Source: Candidatus Poseidoniaceae archaeon
Lineage (GTDB): Archaea; Thermoplasmatota; Poseidoniia; Poseidoniales; Poseidoniaceae
DNA length: 5,087 bases
Assembly (NCBI GenBank): GCA_022425185.1
Contig: JAKMFY010000259.1
Coordinates: forward strand, 1-5,087
Reading direction: 5' to 3'
The stretch's first letter is position 1, and every line of letters begins with the position of its first letter. Below are positions 1 to 5,087 of the stretch, in pieces. The notes below the pieces were generated by a model. The model had not been told where the DNA came from. It saw only the letters and a list, made by a program, of their open reading frames with translations, and made no database searches. The translations under genes were made by a program, and so were the position numbers.

Positions 1-436
1 CTCCAAACGTTGCTAGTAGAACGCCTACAATCATCATTCGAGTAACGGGTTGGCCTGTCATTTTGGTTGATATCATAGCCGTGAACACAACGTAAAGCGA
101 GGTTAGGAACGCTGATGTTGAAGGTGAAATTGTATCGATTCCGACCATTTGAGTTGTGAATCCTACGAGAAGAATCAGGCCAAGAATCGTTCCGCCGCCC
201 CATAATTCTCTGTCTTTGAGAGCTGCTCTTGCCTTAGATGATCCAATAAAGAGCGCAATTGCAGCGATTAAGAAACGGCCTCCAACAAGAACGGATACAA
301 CTGCCGTTTGACCATATGAATCAATTTCAGTTTGGACGGCATTCATGGCTTGTTTCATCCAAATGAACGTTGCTCCCCAAACAATGGTTACAACCAACAA
401 GCCCCATACCGCTTTACGTCGCGTCACGGCCTGCAT
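1..436 (-). CDS. EamA/DMT-superfamily membrane transporter, N-terminal part (cut by window edge)
   Basis: Translating the minus strand from an ATG at 436-434 gives 145 open codons to the window edge. This matches the first half of a drug/metabolite transporter (EamA, ten-helix type) that exports or imports small metabolites across the cytoplasmic membrane. Visible features: first helix at about residues 9-26 with the family-like stretch VWGATFIWMKQA; second helix around 46-65 with GGRFLIAA; third around 81-98; then QMVGIDTISPSTSAFLTS (97-114), the small-residue-rich segment typical of DMT helix 4, running into YVVFTAMIS. A fifth helix begins near 134. The second half lies beyond position 1. 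The start is fixed by an in-frame TGA five codons upstream. No Shine-Dalgarno site precedes the ATG, so the mRNA may be leaderless. It is transcribed divergently from the reductase operon. The substrate cannot be told from the sequence. Confidence 0.9.
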   Translation of the reverse strand, partial: MQAVTRRKAVWGLLVVTIVWGATFIWMKQAMNAVQTEIDSYGQTAVVSVLVGGRFLIAAIALFIGSSKARAALKDRELWGGGTILGLILLVGFTTQMVGIDTISPSTSAFLTSLYVVFTAMISTKMTGQPVTRMMIVGVLLATFG

Positions 437-516
437 GAAGCAGGTTGTTCACCCAAAGCGCATAGTGATGATGGTGCGGTAAGAAGCCTCAAAGAGCATC
501 GTGCAGTCCACGAACC
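437..516. promoter_or_regulatory. Divergent intergenic region with start-site control for both flanking genes
   Basis: These 80 bases lie between two divergent starts (ATG at 436 on minus, ATG at 517 on plus), so promoters for both transcripts should lie here. I see no convincing archaeal BRE/TATA box; the best candidate for the minus-strand gene is the weak CACTATGC near 460-467, about 28 bases upstream of its ATG. Neither ATG has a Shine-Dalgarno site, which would fit leaderless transcripts. Two short inverted repeats overlap the starts: CCTGC/GCAGG (430-434 and 440-444) around the transporter ATG, and CAGTCCA/TGGACTG (504-510 and 526-532) placing the reductase ATG in its loop. Promoter function is inferred from gene arrangement only. 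Confidence 0.4.
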
Positions 517-1863
517 ATGCCGTCATGGACTGAGCCAATTGATACAGGGAAAGTCCCTGAATCTGGCGCCTCATTTGATGCAATTGTTGTTGGCGGTGGC
601 CCTGGTGGTTCTTCTGCTGCTGGGTATCTTGCTATGGCAGGAAAACGTGTACTCCTAATTGAGAAAGGAATCTGGCCTCGAGACAAAGTCTGTGGTGATG
701 CAGTGGGGGGGAAATCTCTCTCTCACGTCAAGGCGCTCGGTGTCAAGGAAACACTCGAACAAACACCGCATTTCCGAGTTAATGGAATCCTTTTCTCGAG
801 TCCGAATGGAAAAGAGGTACGAGTCCCTCTACCGGAAGAAGACGTCGCTCGATTAGAAGCTGGTTATTCACTCCCAAGAGAACAATTTGATCACCTTCTA
901 TTCGAAAGAGTTCAGAATCTTGTTCGAGAAAATGGAGGTTCTGTCCTACAAGGCGCTGATGTTACGGATGTTCTCTACAATAATGGAAATGACCCCGGAG
1001 ATGGATCGAAAGATGAACGGTTTGCTTCAGGGGTACGTCTACGAATCGGGGGACGAAAAGGTGAGTTTTCCGAATTCCACGCCCCAGCCGTAGTCGGTGC
1101 TGCAGGCTACCGTTGCCCAGTTGCGACAGCATTGGTTGTCGATACCTACAACGAAGTGATGGTTGACAGAAAGCATTACTGCGGTGGCTATCGTGAATAC
1201 TGGGATGGTGTCAAAGGATGCGAGGAAAACATCGGCGACATCGAAATTCACTTTGTAGACGATATCATTCCAGGATATTTCTGGATTTTCCCTCTTGGTG
1301 ATGGGAGAGTGAATGTTGGATGTGGCATGGTTATGCATCTCATGGACAAACAATCGAAAAAACTCAAAGCATTGCAACGCGATATTATTCTGAATCACCC
1401 TCAATTCAAAGAACGATTTGCTGATGCAACGATAGTTGAAGGTACTGCCAAAGGTTGGCAACTTCCATTTGGCTCTCCTCGGAAAAAACAGAAGCTTCAG
1501 CCAAGAAGAATGGCAATGAATGGGGCATGGTTGGTTGGAGATGCTGCAAGCCTCATCGATCCATTTTCTGGGGAAGGAGTTGGAAATGCGCTGGTTACGG
1601 GTGAAATTGCTGCACGCCACATCCTCGAAGGAAAATCTCCAATGGAATATCAAGTAGAAGTCTGGGATGCCCTCGGTAAAGAATTGACCAACAGTTATCG
1701 TATGCAATCTCTATCTCGTCGTTCTTGGTTACTCAATTGGTTTGTTGGAAAAGCAGGCAAGAAACCAGCACTTCAGGAAATGATGACGGAAATGATTGCG
1801 AGTAAAGAAGCACAGGAAAATCTGCATTCCCCATGGTTCATGTTCAAGACCTTGATGTTCTAA
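517..1863 (+). CDS. Geranylgeranyl reductase-family FAD-dependent oxidoreductase
   Basis: A 448-residue flavoprotein of the geranylgeranyl reductase family, which hydrogenates the double bonds of geranylgeranyl chains; in archaea this gives the saturated phytanyl chains of ether lipids (acting on digeranylgeranylglyceryl phosphate or related compounds), at the membrane surface. Seen in order: an FAD-binding Rossmann motif GGGPGG (26-31) ending in the acidic residue of LLIEK (E49); the PRDKVCGD segment with conserved Cys59; YSLPREQFDHLLFE (117-130); the substrate-cavity motif YxWxFPx8GxG, exact here as Y254, W256, F258, P259, G268 and G270; and the second FAD motif GDAASLIDPFSGEGVGNAL (341-359). 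Length is normal for the family. The usual GADG motif reads GAAG (194-197), so its Asp is replaced by Ala. The ATG at 517 follows an in-frame stop at 469-471; later Met codons would delete the Rossmann fold. It is first in a four-gene run. The exact substrate (lipid, quinone side chain or free geranylgeranyl diphosphate) is not determined by sequence. Confidence 0.92.
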   Translation: MPSWTEPIDTGKVPESGASFDAIVVGGGPGGSSAAGYLAMAGKRVLLIEKGIWPRDKVCGDAVGGKSLSHVKALGVKETLEQTPHFRVNGILFSSPNGKEVRVPLPEEDVARLEAGYSLPREQFDHLLFERVQNLVRENGGSVLQGADVTDVLYNNGNDPGDGSKDERFASGVRLRIGGRKGEFSEFHAPAVVGAAGYRCPVATALVVDTYNEVMVDRKHYCGGYREYWDGVKGCEENIGDIEIHFVDDIIPGYFWIFPLGDGRVNVGCGMVMHLMDKQSKKLKALQRDIILNHPQFKERFADATIVEGTAKGWQLPFGSPRKKQKLQPRRMAMNGAWLVGDAASLIDPFSGEGVGNALVTGEIAARHILEGKSPMEYQVEVWDALGKELTNSYRMQSLSRRSWLLNWFVGKAGKKPALQEMMTEMIASKEAQENLHSPWFMFKTLMF

Positions 1864-1872
1864 GAGCAAAAC

Positions 1873-2661
1873 ATGGGAGCCTCTCTTGACGGGATTAAAG
1901 CCGTCTTTCTGGACCTTGATGGAACAATATATCTTGGTGGAAACCTCATTCCTGGAGCTCTTGAATTTCTAAATCGATGCGATCAACAAGGTGTTCAGCG
2001 TTTCTTTCTCTCAAATAATTCATCGAGAAGTGTTTCTCAATACGTCAAGAAATTAGCGGGCATGGGCATTCCTGCAACTGCTGACGATGTCCTCTTATCC
2101 ACACATGATTGTCTCGCTTGGCTGCACAAGAATAACGTAACGAAGACCTATTGCGTCGGAACAGAAGGAATGTGCAAAATGCTTGAAGCAGAGGGAATCT
2201 CAACACGATCATTAAAGCCGCAATACGTCGTTTTAGGATACGATACTGAAACCACATATGAGAAGTTAGAAACTGCAAGCCTGCATCTTCATGCTGGAGT
2301 TCCTTTGATGGCTTCACACCCAGACATGGTTTGCCCTTCTCCAAATGGAGGATTGCCCGATGTTGGCGCATTCCTTGCTCTTTTCAAAGCAACAACTGGA
2401 GTTGATCCTGTACATATTTCTGGAAAGCCAAATGCTGGAATGATTCTGCATCGAATTGAAGCTTTAGGTTTGAAGCCCGAGGAATGTGCGATGGTTGGCG
2501 ATCGCCTCTACACCGATATCGCAATGGCAAGTCGAGCCGGTTGCATGGGGATTCTCGTTCTATCTGGTGAAGCTACAATGGATGATGTGAACCAACTCCC
2601 TGAAGGTGCTGAACAAATGCCTTCTCTGATTGTAGATTCTGTTGATTCATTGCTCAGGTGA
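1873..2661 (+). CDS. HAD-superfamily phosphatase, NagD/class IIA type
   Basis: A 262-residue haloacid dehalogenase-superfamily hydrolase of subfamily IIA (NagD, AraL, phosphoglycolate/p-nitrophenyl phosphatase relatives), a cytoplasmic Mg2+-dependent phosphatase for small phosphorylated metabolites. Motif I is DLDGTIYLGG with nucleophile Asp14 and acid/base Asp16; motif II is LSNNSSRS (Ser47); motif III is the Lys185 of HISGKPNAGM; motif IV is GDRLYTD with Asp210 and Asp215. The C2-type cap lies between motifs II and III (about residues 75-180), as in NagD proteins. All catalytic residues are present and the length is typical. The ATG begins 9 bases after the reductase stop with only a weak AAGAG upstream, implying translation after the preceding gene. 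Substrate is unknown; neighbouring lipid and sugar genes make glycerol phosphate or a sugar phosphate reasonable guesses, but this is inference. Confidence 0.92.
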   Translation: MGASLDGIKAVFLDLDGTIYLGGNLIPGALEFLNRCDQQGVQRFFLSNNSSRSVSQYVKKLAGMGIPATADDVLLSTHDCLAWLHKNNVTKTYCVGTEGMCKMLEAEGISTRSLKPQYVVLGYDTETTYEKLETASLHLHAGVPLMASHPDMVCPSPNGGLPDVGAFLALFKATTGVDPVHISGKPNAGMILHRIEALGLKPEECAMVGDRLYTDIAMASRAGCMGILVLSGEATMDDVNQLPEGAEQMPSLIVDSVDSLLR

Positions 2662-2662
2662 T
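2656..2662 (+). promoter_or_regulatory. Shine-Dalgarno site AGGTGAT overlapping the phosphatase stop codon
   Basis: AGGTGAT matches the anti-Shine-Dalgarno end of archaeal 16S rRNA and contains the TGA stop of the HAD gene (2659-2661). It lies 3 bases before TTG 2666, with 7 bases between the AGG core and that codon, which is good spacing. It therefore supports TTG 2666 over TTG 2642 as start of the NERD gene and suggests termination-reinitiation coupling. Confidence 0.5.
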
Positions 2663-2665
2663 TGG

Positions 2666-3562
2666 TTGGGATTCAAACAACGGTGGAATCTCTGGCGAAG
2701 ACGGTGTTTGAAACAACCCGTTGATGAGATTCATCAAGCAGGAGACAATTCTGAATTACGACTTGAGAAGTTAACTCGAGCTGCTGGACGCAAAAATAAC
2801 TGGTCAGTACACGGGTCTGTTCGGATACCTGATCCAGATGGAGGACGAAGGGAAATCGATTTGATCTTAATTTCAGGTTCTGTCGTTCTCGTTGTTGAAC
2901 AGAAACATTGGTCAGGACGATTTGAAGTCAAAGAAGATGGTGAATTCATCCAACATCGAAACAATGGTACAATGCACAGTCACGCTACCGTTGCTCATCG
3001 CATCGCTCGAAAAACGAGATTGTTGACAGAAATTCATGCTGAACGGTATCCTGAGGATAAACTCGACATTCAGACATTCGTGGCTATGACACATCAACGT
3101 CTAGAATGGCCAAAGAATATGCCCGAACTTCCTGCAACGATGCTGAATGAAAAGCAACTCCTTGCTTTGTTGCAAAAGCGTGGTGGTGGAGAAGAAAATC
3201 CTCGTCTTATGGAAACCATGGCTGGATTTGGAACATGGGATGAGATCCACATGCACGGCGGATTGAAAGTAAAGGGCGATCTTCTCAGCCTTGGCCTTGG
3301 CACCGGTGTAGAGGAATGGGACGCGACGCGCCAAGGTGGGTTGTCCGCAACATGCCAACACCCGCGAAGCATCCTGACATTGCTCAAACCCAAACTTAGC
3401 AAAATCCACCTCAATGACGAAAGCGGTAGAAATATCGAACTCAAATGCAAGGATGGCCCTGCTGTCAAAATGCACGTCGTTGGTAGAACCCAAGCGGAAG
3501 ATATCGATTGGATGATGATCGATTCTATTGATGCATCAAAGCGACCGATGGAGTGGGGTTGA
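2666..3562 (+). CDS. NERD-domain (nuclease-related, PD-(D/E)xK-like) protein with unassigned C-terminal region
   Basis: About 298 residues from TTG 2666 (306 if TTG 2642 is used; an in-frame TAG at 2633-2635 limits any longer form). No ATG occurs before residue 111 of the long form, inside the domain, so the start must be non-ATG. Using long-form numbering, residues about 30-145 resemble a NERD domain, the predicted nuclease fold of the PD-(D/E)xK superfamily: acidic helix SELRLEKL (E38/E42), then REIDLILISG with Asp73, then VVLVVEQKHWSG with Glu86 and Lys88. The D-x12-E-x-K spacing is what the fold requires, and HW-S-G echoes the KNWSG of typical NERD proteins. Residues about 146-306 contain a mixed helical part and a strand-rich, charged tail (about 200-306) that I cannot assign. 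No membrane segment or signal peptide is present, so it is probably cytoplasmic. Its stop overlaps the SemiSWEET start by one base. Function is unknown; DNA or RNA cleavage is inferred from the core residues only. Confidence 0.75.
   Translation: MGFKQRWNLWRRRCLKQPVDEIHQAGDNSELRLEKLTRAAGRKNNWSVHGSVRIPDPDGGRREIDLILISGSVVLVVEQKHWSGRFEVKEDGEFIQHRNNGTMHSHATVAHRIARKTRLLTEIHAERYPEDKLDIQTFVAMTHQRLEWPKNMPELPATMLNEKQLLALLQKRGGGEENPRLMETMAGFGTWDEIHMHGGLKVKGDLLSLGLGTGVEEWDATRQGGLSATCQHPRSILTLLKPKLSKIHLNDESGRNIELKCKDGPAVKMHVVGRTQAEDIDWMMIDSIDASKRPMEWG
3550..3553 (+). promoter_or_regulatory. Shine-Dalgarno site GGAG for the SemiSWEET gene
   Basis: GGAG lies 8 bases before ATG 3562, inside the 3' end of the NERD gene. 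This decides the start: GTG 3553 and TTG 3559 are in frame but overlap or crowd this site. The TGATG junction then couples the two genes. Confidence 0.65.
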
Positions 3563-3840
3563 TGGCCGATGCATGGATTGAGGCAATAGGCCTCCTCGGT
3601 GGTTTAATCGGTATTCTCGCCTGGATTCCTCAAATTCGGAGAGTGTGGGTTGACGGTAAAGAGGAAGGAATTTCCATTCCAACATTTGTCGCTGTAAGCG
3701 TATCACTCTCGCTGTGGCTTGTCTATGGAATCATCGTAAATTCAATCGCAATGATCGTATCAAACATACTCACGTTAGCCTTCATCGTCGGCATAACCGT
3801 TGGCGTATACCGTATACGAAGTAAGCAAGCTTTGCCATAG
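3562..3840 (+). CDS. SemiSWEET family small-sugar transporter (PQ-loop, three helices)
   Basis: A 92-residue membrane protein matching SemiSWEETs, the half-size relatives of eukaryotic SWEET sugar uniporters that work as dimers of three-helix bundles in the cytoplasmic membrane. Helix 1 (about 6-25) ends in the PQ motif WIPQIRRVW (Pro23, Gln24), followed by the charged loop DGKEEGIS (31-38); helix 2 (about 40-58) contains LWLVYGI with Trp52; helix 3 (about 61-83) contains Asn68. Trp52 and Asn68 sit where the conserved pocket Trp and Asn of SemiSWEETs occur. Length is normal for the family (about 85-100). ATG 3562 was chosen because of GGAG 8 bases upstream; in-frame GTG 3553 would add three residues. 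It is the last gene of the plus-strand run and faces pstS convergently. The transported substrate is not determined; glucose- or sucrose-like sugars are known for relatives. Confidence 0.88.
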   Translation: MADAWIEAIGLLGGLIGILAWIPQIRRVWVDGKEEGISIPTFVAVSVSLSLWLVYGIIVNSIAMIVSNILTLAFIVGITVGVYRIRSKQALP

Positions 3841-3842
3841 AG

Positions 3843-3877
3843 GTCCCTTGCCCACTCATTTCGAGTGGACAAGAGAC
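3843..3877 (-). terminator. Strong convergent hairpin, fully paired only in minus-strand RNA
   Basis: Arms 3843-3857 and 3863-3877 (15 bases each) flank a five-base loop. Read as minus-strand RNA, all 15 positions pair, two of them as G-U wobbles. Read as plus-strand RNA the same two positions are C-A mismatches. The asymmetry suggests that it acts on the 3' end of the pstS transcript, whose stop lies 50 bases upstream, though it also starts only 3 bases after the SemiSWEET stop. No T run follows the stem on either strand, so it may protect or process the RNA end, or block read-through, and need not be a classic terminator. Confidence 0.5.
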
Positions 3878-3892
3878 TACATTGGGGTTATG

Positions 3893-3897
3893 AAAAA
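3893..3897 (-). terminator. Candidate T-run terminator after pstS
   Basis: The minus strand carries five consecutive T residues here, about 31 bases past the pstS stop codon and just before the hairpin at 3877-3843. Euryarchaeal RNA polymerase terminates at such short T runs without needing a hairpin. The run is short, so this is a weak call. Confidence 0.3.
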
Positions 3898-3927
3898 CCA
3901 AGCGCAGATTGTATTCTTCCAAACACT

Positions 3928-5028
3928 TCAACCAATTCGAGCAACCATCTCGTCGATCATTGCTTGAGGAAGTGCAACATAGCCTACGTCCATGACGTGG
4001 TCCATACCAGCTTCGGAGTATCCGTACTCAATGAATCCACGCACAAGGTCCCAGTCATCGTTGTTGACGTTCATGTAAATGAATCGAGATAATGGTGCGT
4101 AAGATCCGTCTGCAACAGTGCTTGCTTCAGGAGTTACAGCTCCACCAGCGTCTGCGACACCGTGTGTGTCGTTGTTCGCAATAGCGGCAACACTCAATGT
4201 GTTGGCGTTTTCTTCGTAGTACGCATATCCGAAGTATCCGATTGCGTTCTCGTCACCAGTGATTCCGGTGACGATTTGGTTGTCGTCAGCGGAGTTTTGG
4301 TAGCCACGGGCGGTGTCAAATCCTTCAGCCTCGTAACCATCCTTTCCTGCGAAGCAGTTCTTACAGAAGACTTGCTCTCCGAAGTACTCGTATGTTCCTG
4401 AATCGGAGTCAGCACCCCAGAGTTTGACTTCGGAATCTGCGCATGAAGCATGTAAATCGCCCCATTCGCGCACTCCGTCATCATCATTATTAGGTGTGAT
4501 AGAGGTCATGTTGAGCCCATTTTCAGTAAGTTCAGACTCCGTCCAATCGGTGAATATCCAACGCAATTGTCCCATGGACAATCCGCCCATTTCTGTGATA
4601 CACTGGTCTGCCGCACCACCCTTCTTGACAACGACAGAGAGTCCATCAATTGCAACAACAAGTTGTGTAACTGTGGTATCGGAGTCAAGGCAGTTAAATG
4701 TGTATCCATCTTCTCCAGCATCGGCTTCAGATGTCTTCCAATCTCGGCTCATGTCACCGATGTGAACTGAATCTGAGTCTGTGCTGCATACTTTGGATGC
4801 ACCCGCTCCTGATCCTCCGCCAGCTACAGTGACTGTGTAATCACCATTTGATGCGCTGTAGGCTTGACCCCAGGCACTCGCTACTGGGAAGACAGTACTA
4901 CTTCCTGCGATGTTAATCGTTTTTTCTTCTGTGGTATCATCGTTGTCTCCATCCAAACAGCCAGCTAAGCCAGCAAACATTAGTGTGAGGACGAGTGTCC
5001 ATGCCATTCCATTCTTATTTATGCTCAT
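3928..5028 (-). CDS. pstS: PstS-like phosphate-binding lipoprotein of an ABC transporter
   Basis: A 366-residue exported substrate-binding protein that captures phosphate outside the cell and hands it to a PstCAB permease. Residues 1-24 form a lipoprotein signal: basic start, hydrophobic stretch, and lipobox LAGC with Cys24, followed by a very acidic linker (D26, D28, D30, D31, E34, E35). The mature part shows PstS-family features: IAGSSTVFPVA (40-50), AGGGSGAG (69-76), HIGDMSRDW (89-97), VVAIDGLSVVV (124-134), WIFTDW (157-162), GADSDSGTYEYFGE (205-218) and AIGYFGYAYY (262-271). These include the Ser/Thr/Gly loops expected to bind the oxyanion. Six further cysteines (81, 113, 143, 196, 222, 225) include a CKNC pair. 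ATG 5028 is preferred because GGAG lies 8 bases upstream and the signal peptide begins there; TTG 5055 would add nine unlikely residues. No pstCAB genes follow on this strand; any partners must lie beyond 5087 or elsewhere. Expression is probably phosphate-responsive, but no binding site is recognised. Confidence 0.92.
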   Translation of the reverse strand: MSINKNGMAWTLVLTLMFAGLAGCLDGDNDDTTEEKTINIAGSSTVFPVASAWGQAYSASNGDYTVTVAGGGSGAGASKVCSTDSDSVHIGDMSRDWKTSEADAGEDGYTFNCLDSDTTVTQLVVAIDGLSVVVKKGGAADQCITEMGGLSMGQLRWIFTDWTESELTENGLNMTSITPNNDDDGVREWGDLHASCADSEVKLWGADSDSGTYEYFGEQVFCKNCFAGKDGYEAEGFDTARGYQNSADDNQIVTGITGDENAIGYFGYAYYEENANTLSVAAIANNDTHGVADAGGAVTPEASTVADGSYAPLSRFIYMNVNNDDWDLVRGFIEYGYSEAGMDHVMDVGYVALPQAMIDEMVARIG

Positions 5029-5087
5029 ATCAGGTTCTCCTGTGCTTTGTCCCAATGTCCACTAGGAGATATCGTTCCTCATTAGAT
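5029..5087 (-). promoter_or_regulatory. Upstream region of pstS with Shine-Dalgarno site and weak promoter candidate
   Basis: GGAG on the minus strand (5040-5037) sits 8 bases before ATG 5028 and is a confident ribosome-binding site. Further upstream, purine-rich GAGGAAC followed by GATATC (5080-5068) resembles a weak archaeal BRE plus AT element; a start about 25 bases downstream would give a short leader carrying GGAG. The promoter reading is tentative, and the region is truncated by the window edge. Confidence 0.45.

Noticed and set aside
545..559. Small hairpin CAGGGA/TCCCTG early in the reductase coding region
   Set aside because: A 6-bp stem with a 3-base loop in coding sequence is expected by chance and has no positional logic.
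332..658. Plus-strand frame of 108 codons spanning the transporter start and reductase start
   Set aside because: It is antisense to the EamA transporter and out of frame with the reductase Rossmann motif; its hydrophobic tail is just the FAD-binding region read in another frame.
705..711. Run of seven G followed by a CT-rich stretch in the reductase, possible phase-variation tract or frameshift error
   Set aside because: The frame is intact through the tract and encodes the expected VCGDAVGGKSL segment, so there is no sign of a frameshift; seven bases alone are weak evidence of phase variation.
1039..1707. Open frame of 222 codons on the minus strand inside the reductase gene
   Set aside because: It is fully antisense to a reductase with all family motifs intact, and its translation has no recognisable domain or ribosome site; it is a shadow of codon use.
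3094..3493. Two overlapping minus-strand frames of 124 and 130 codons inside the NERD gene
   Set aside because: They overlap each other in different frames, are antisense to the better-supported gene and show low-complexity Ser/Pro/Arg-rich or featureless translations.
5026..5055. TTG 5055 as an upstream start for the phosphate-binding protein
   Set aside because: It would add nine residues before a standard lipoprotein signal and would overlap the GGAG ribosome site that serves ATG 5028.

Overview
The window looks like a piece of a euryarchaeal genome, most probably from a marine planktonic lineage such as Marine Group II (Poseidoniales) or a relative. The support is indirect: a geranylgeranyl reductase-type flavoprotein of the archaeal lipid pathway, an exported phosphate-binding lipoprotein with a very acidic mature region, a mix of Shine-Dalgarno-led and apparently leaderless starts, and no bacterial-type promoters. 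The lineage is inference; no rRNA or other phylogenetic marker is present.

Layout. Positions 1-436 (minus strand) hold the N-terminal half of an EamA/DMT-family membrane transporter that runs off the left edge. An 80-base divergent gap (437-516) separates it from a plus-strand run of four tightly packed genes: a geranylgeranyl reductase-family FAD protein (517-1863), a NagD-like HAD phosphatase (1873-2661), a NERD-domain (PD-(D/E)xK nuclease-related) protein (about 2666-3562), and a SemiSWEET sugar transporter (3562-3840). The gaps are 9 bases, then about 4 bases (or a 20-base overlap if the upstream TTG start is used), then a 1-base TGATG overlap, so co-transcription and translational coupling are likely. 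A convergent intergenic region (3841-3927) contains a strong hairpin and a short T run. Finally, 3928-5028 (minus strand) encodes a PstS-like phosphate-binding lipoprotein, with its own Shine-Dalgarno site and roughly 59 bases of upstream sequence inside the window.

How the genes may fit together. The reductase saturates isoprenoid chains, the HAD enzyme probably removes phosphate from a small phosphorylated metabolite, and SemiSWEET passes small sugars across the membrane. The nuclease-like NERD protein embedded between the last two is the odd member: it has a recognisable catalytic core followed by about 160 residues I cannot assign. The phosphate-binding protein is convergent and separate, with no pstC, pstA or pstB following it in this window. 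I see no tRNA, rRNA, CRISPR array or insertion sequence.
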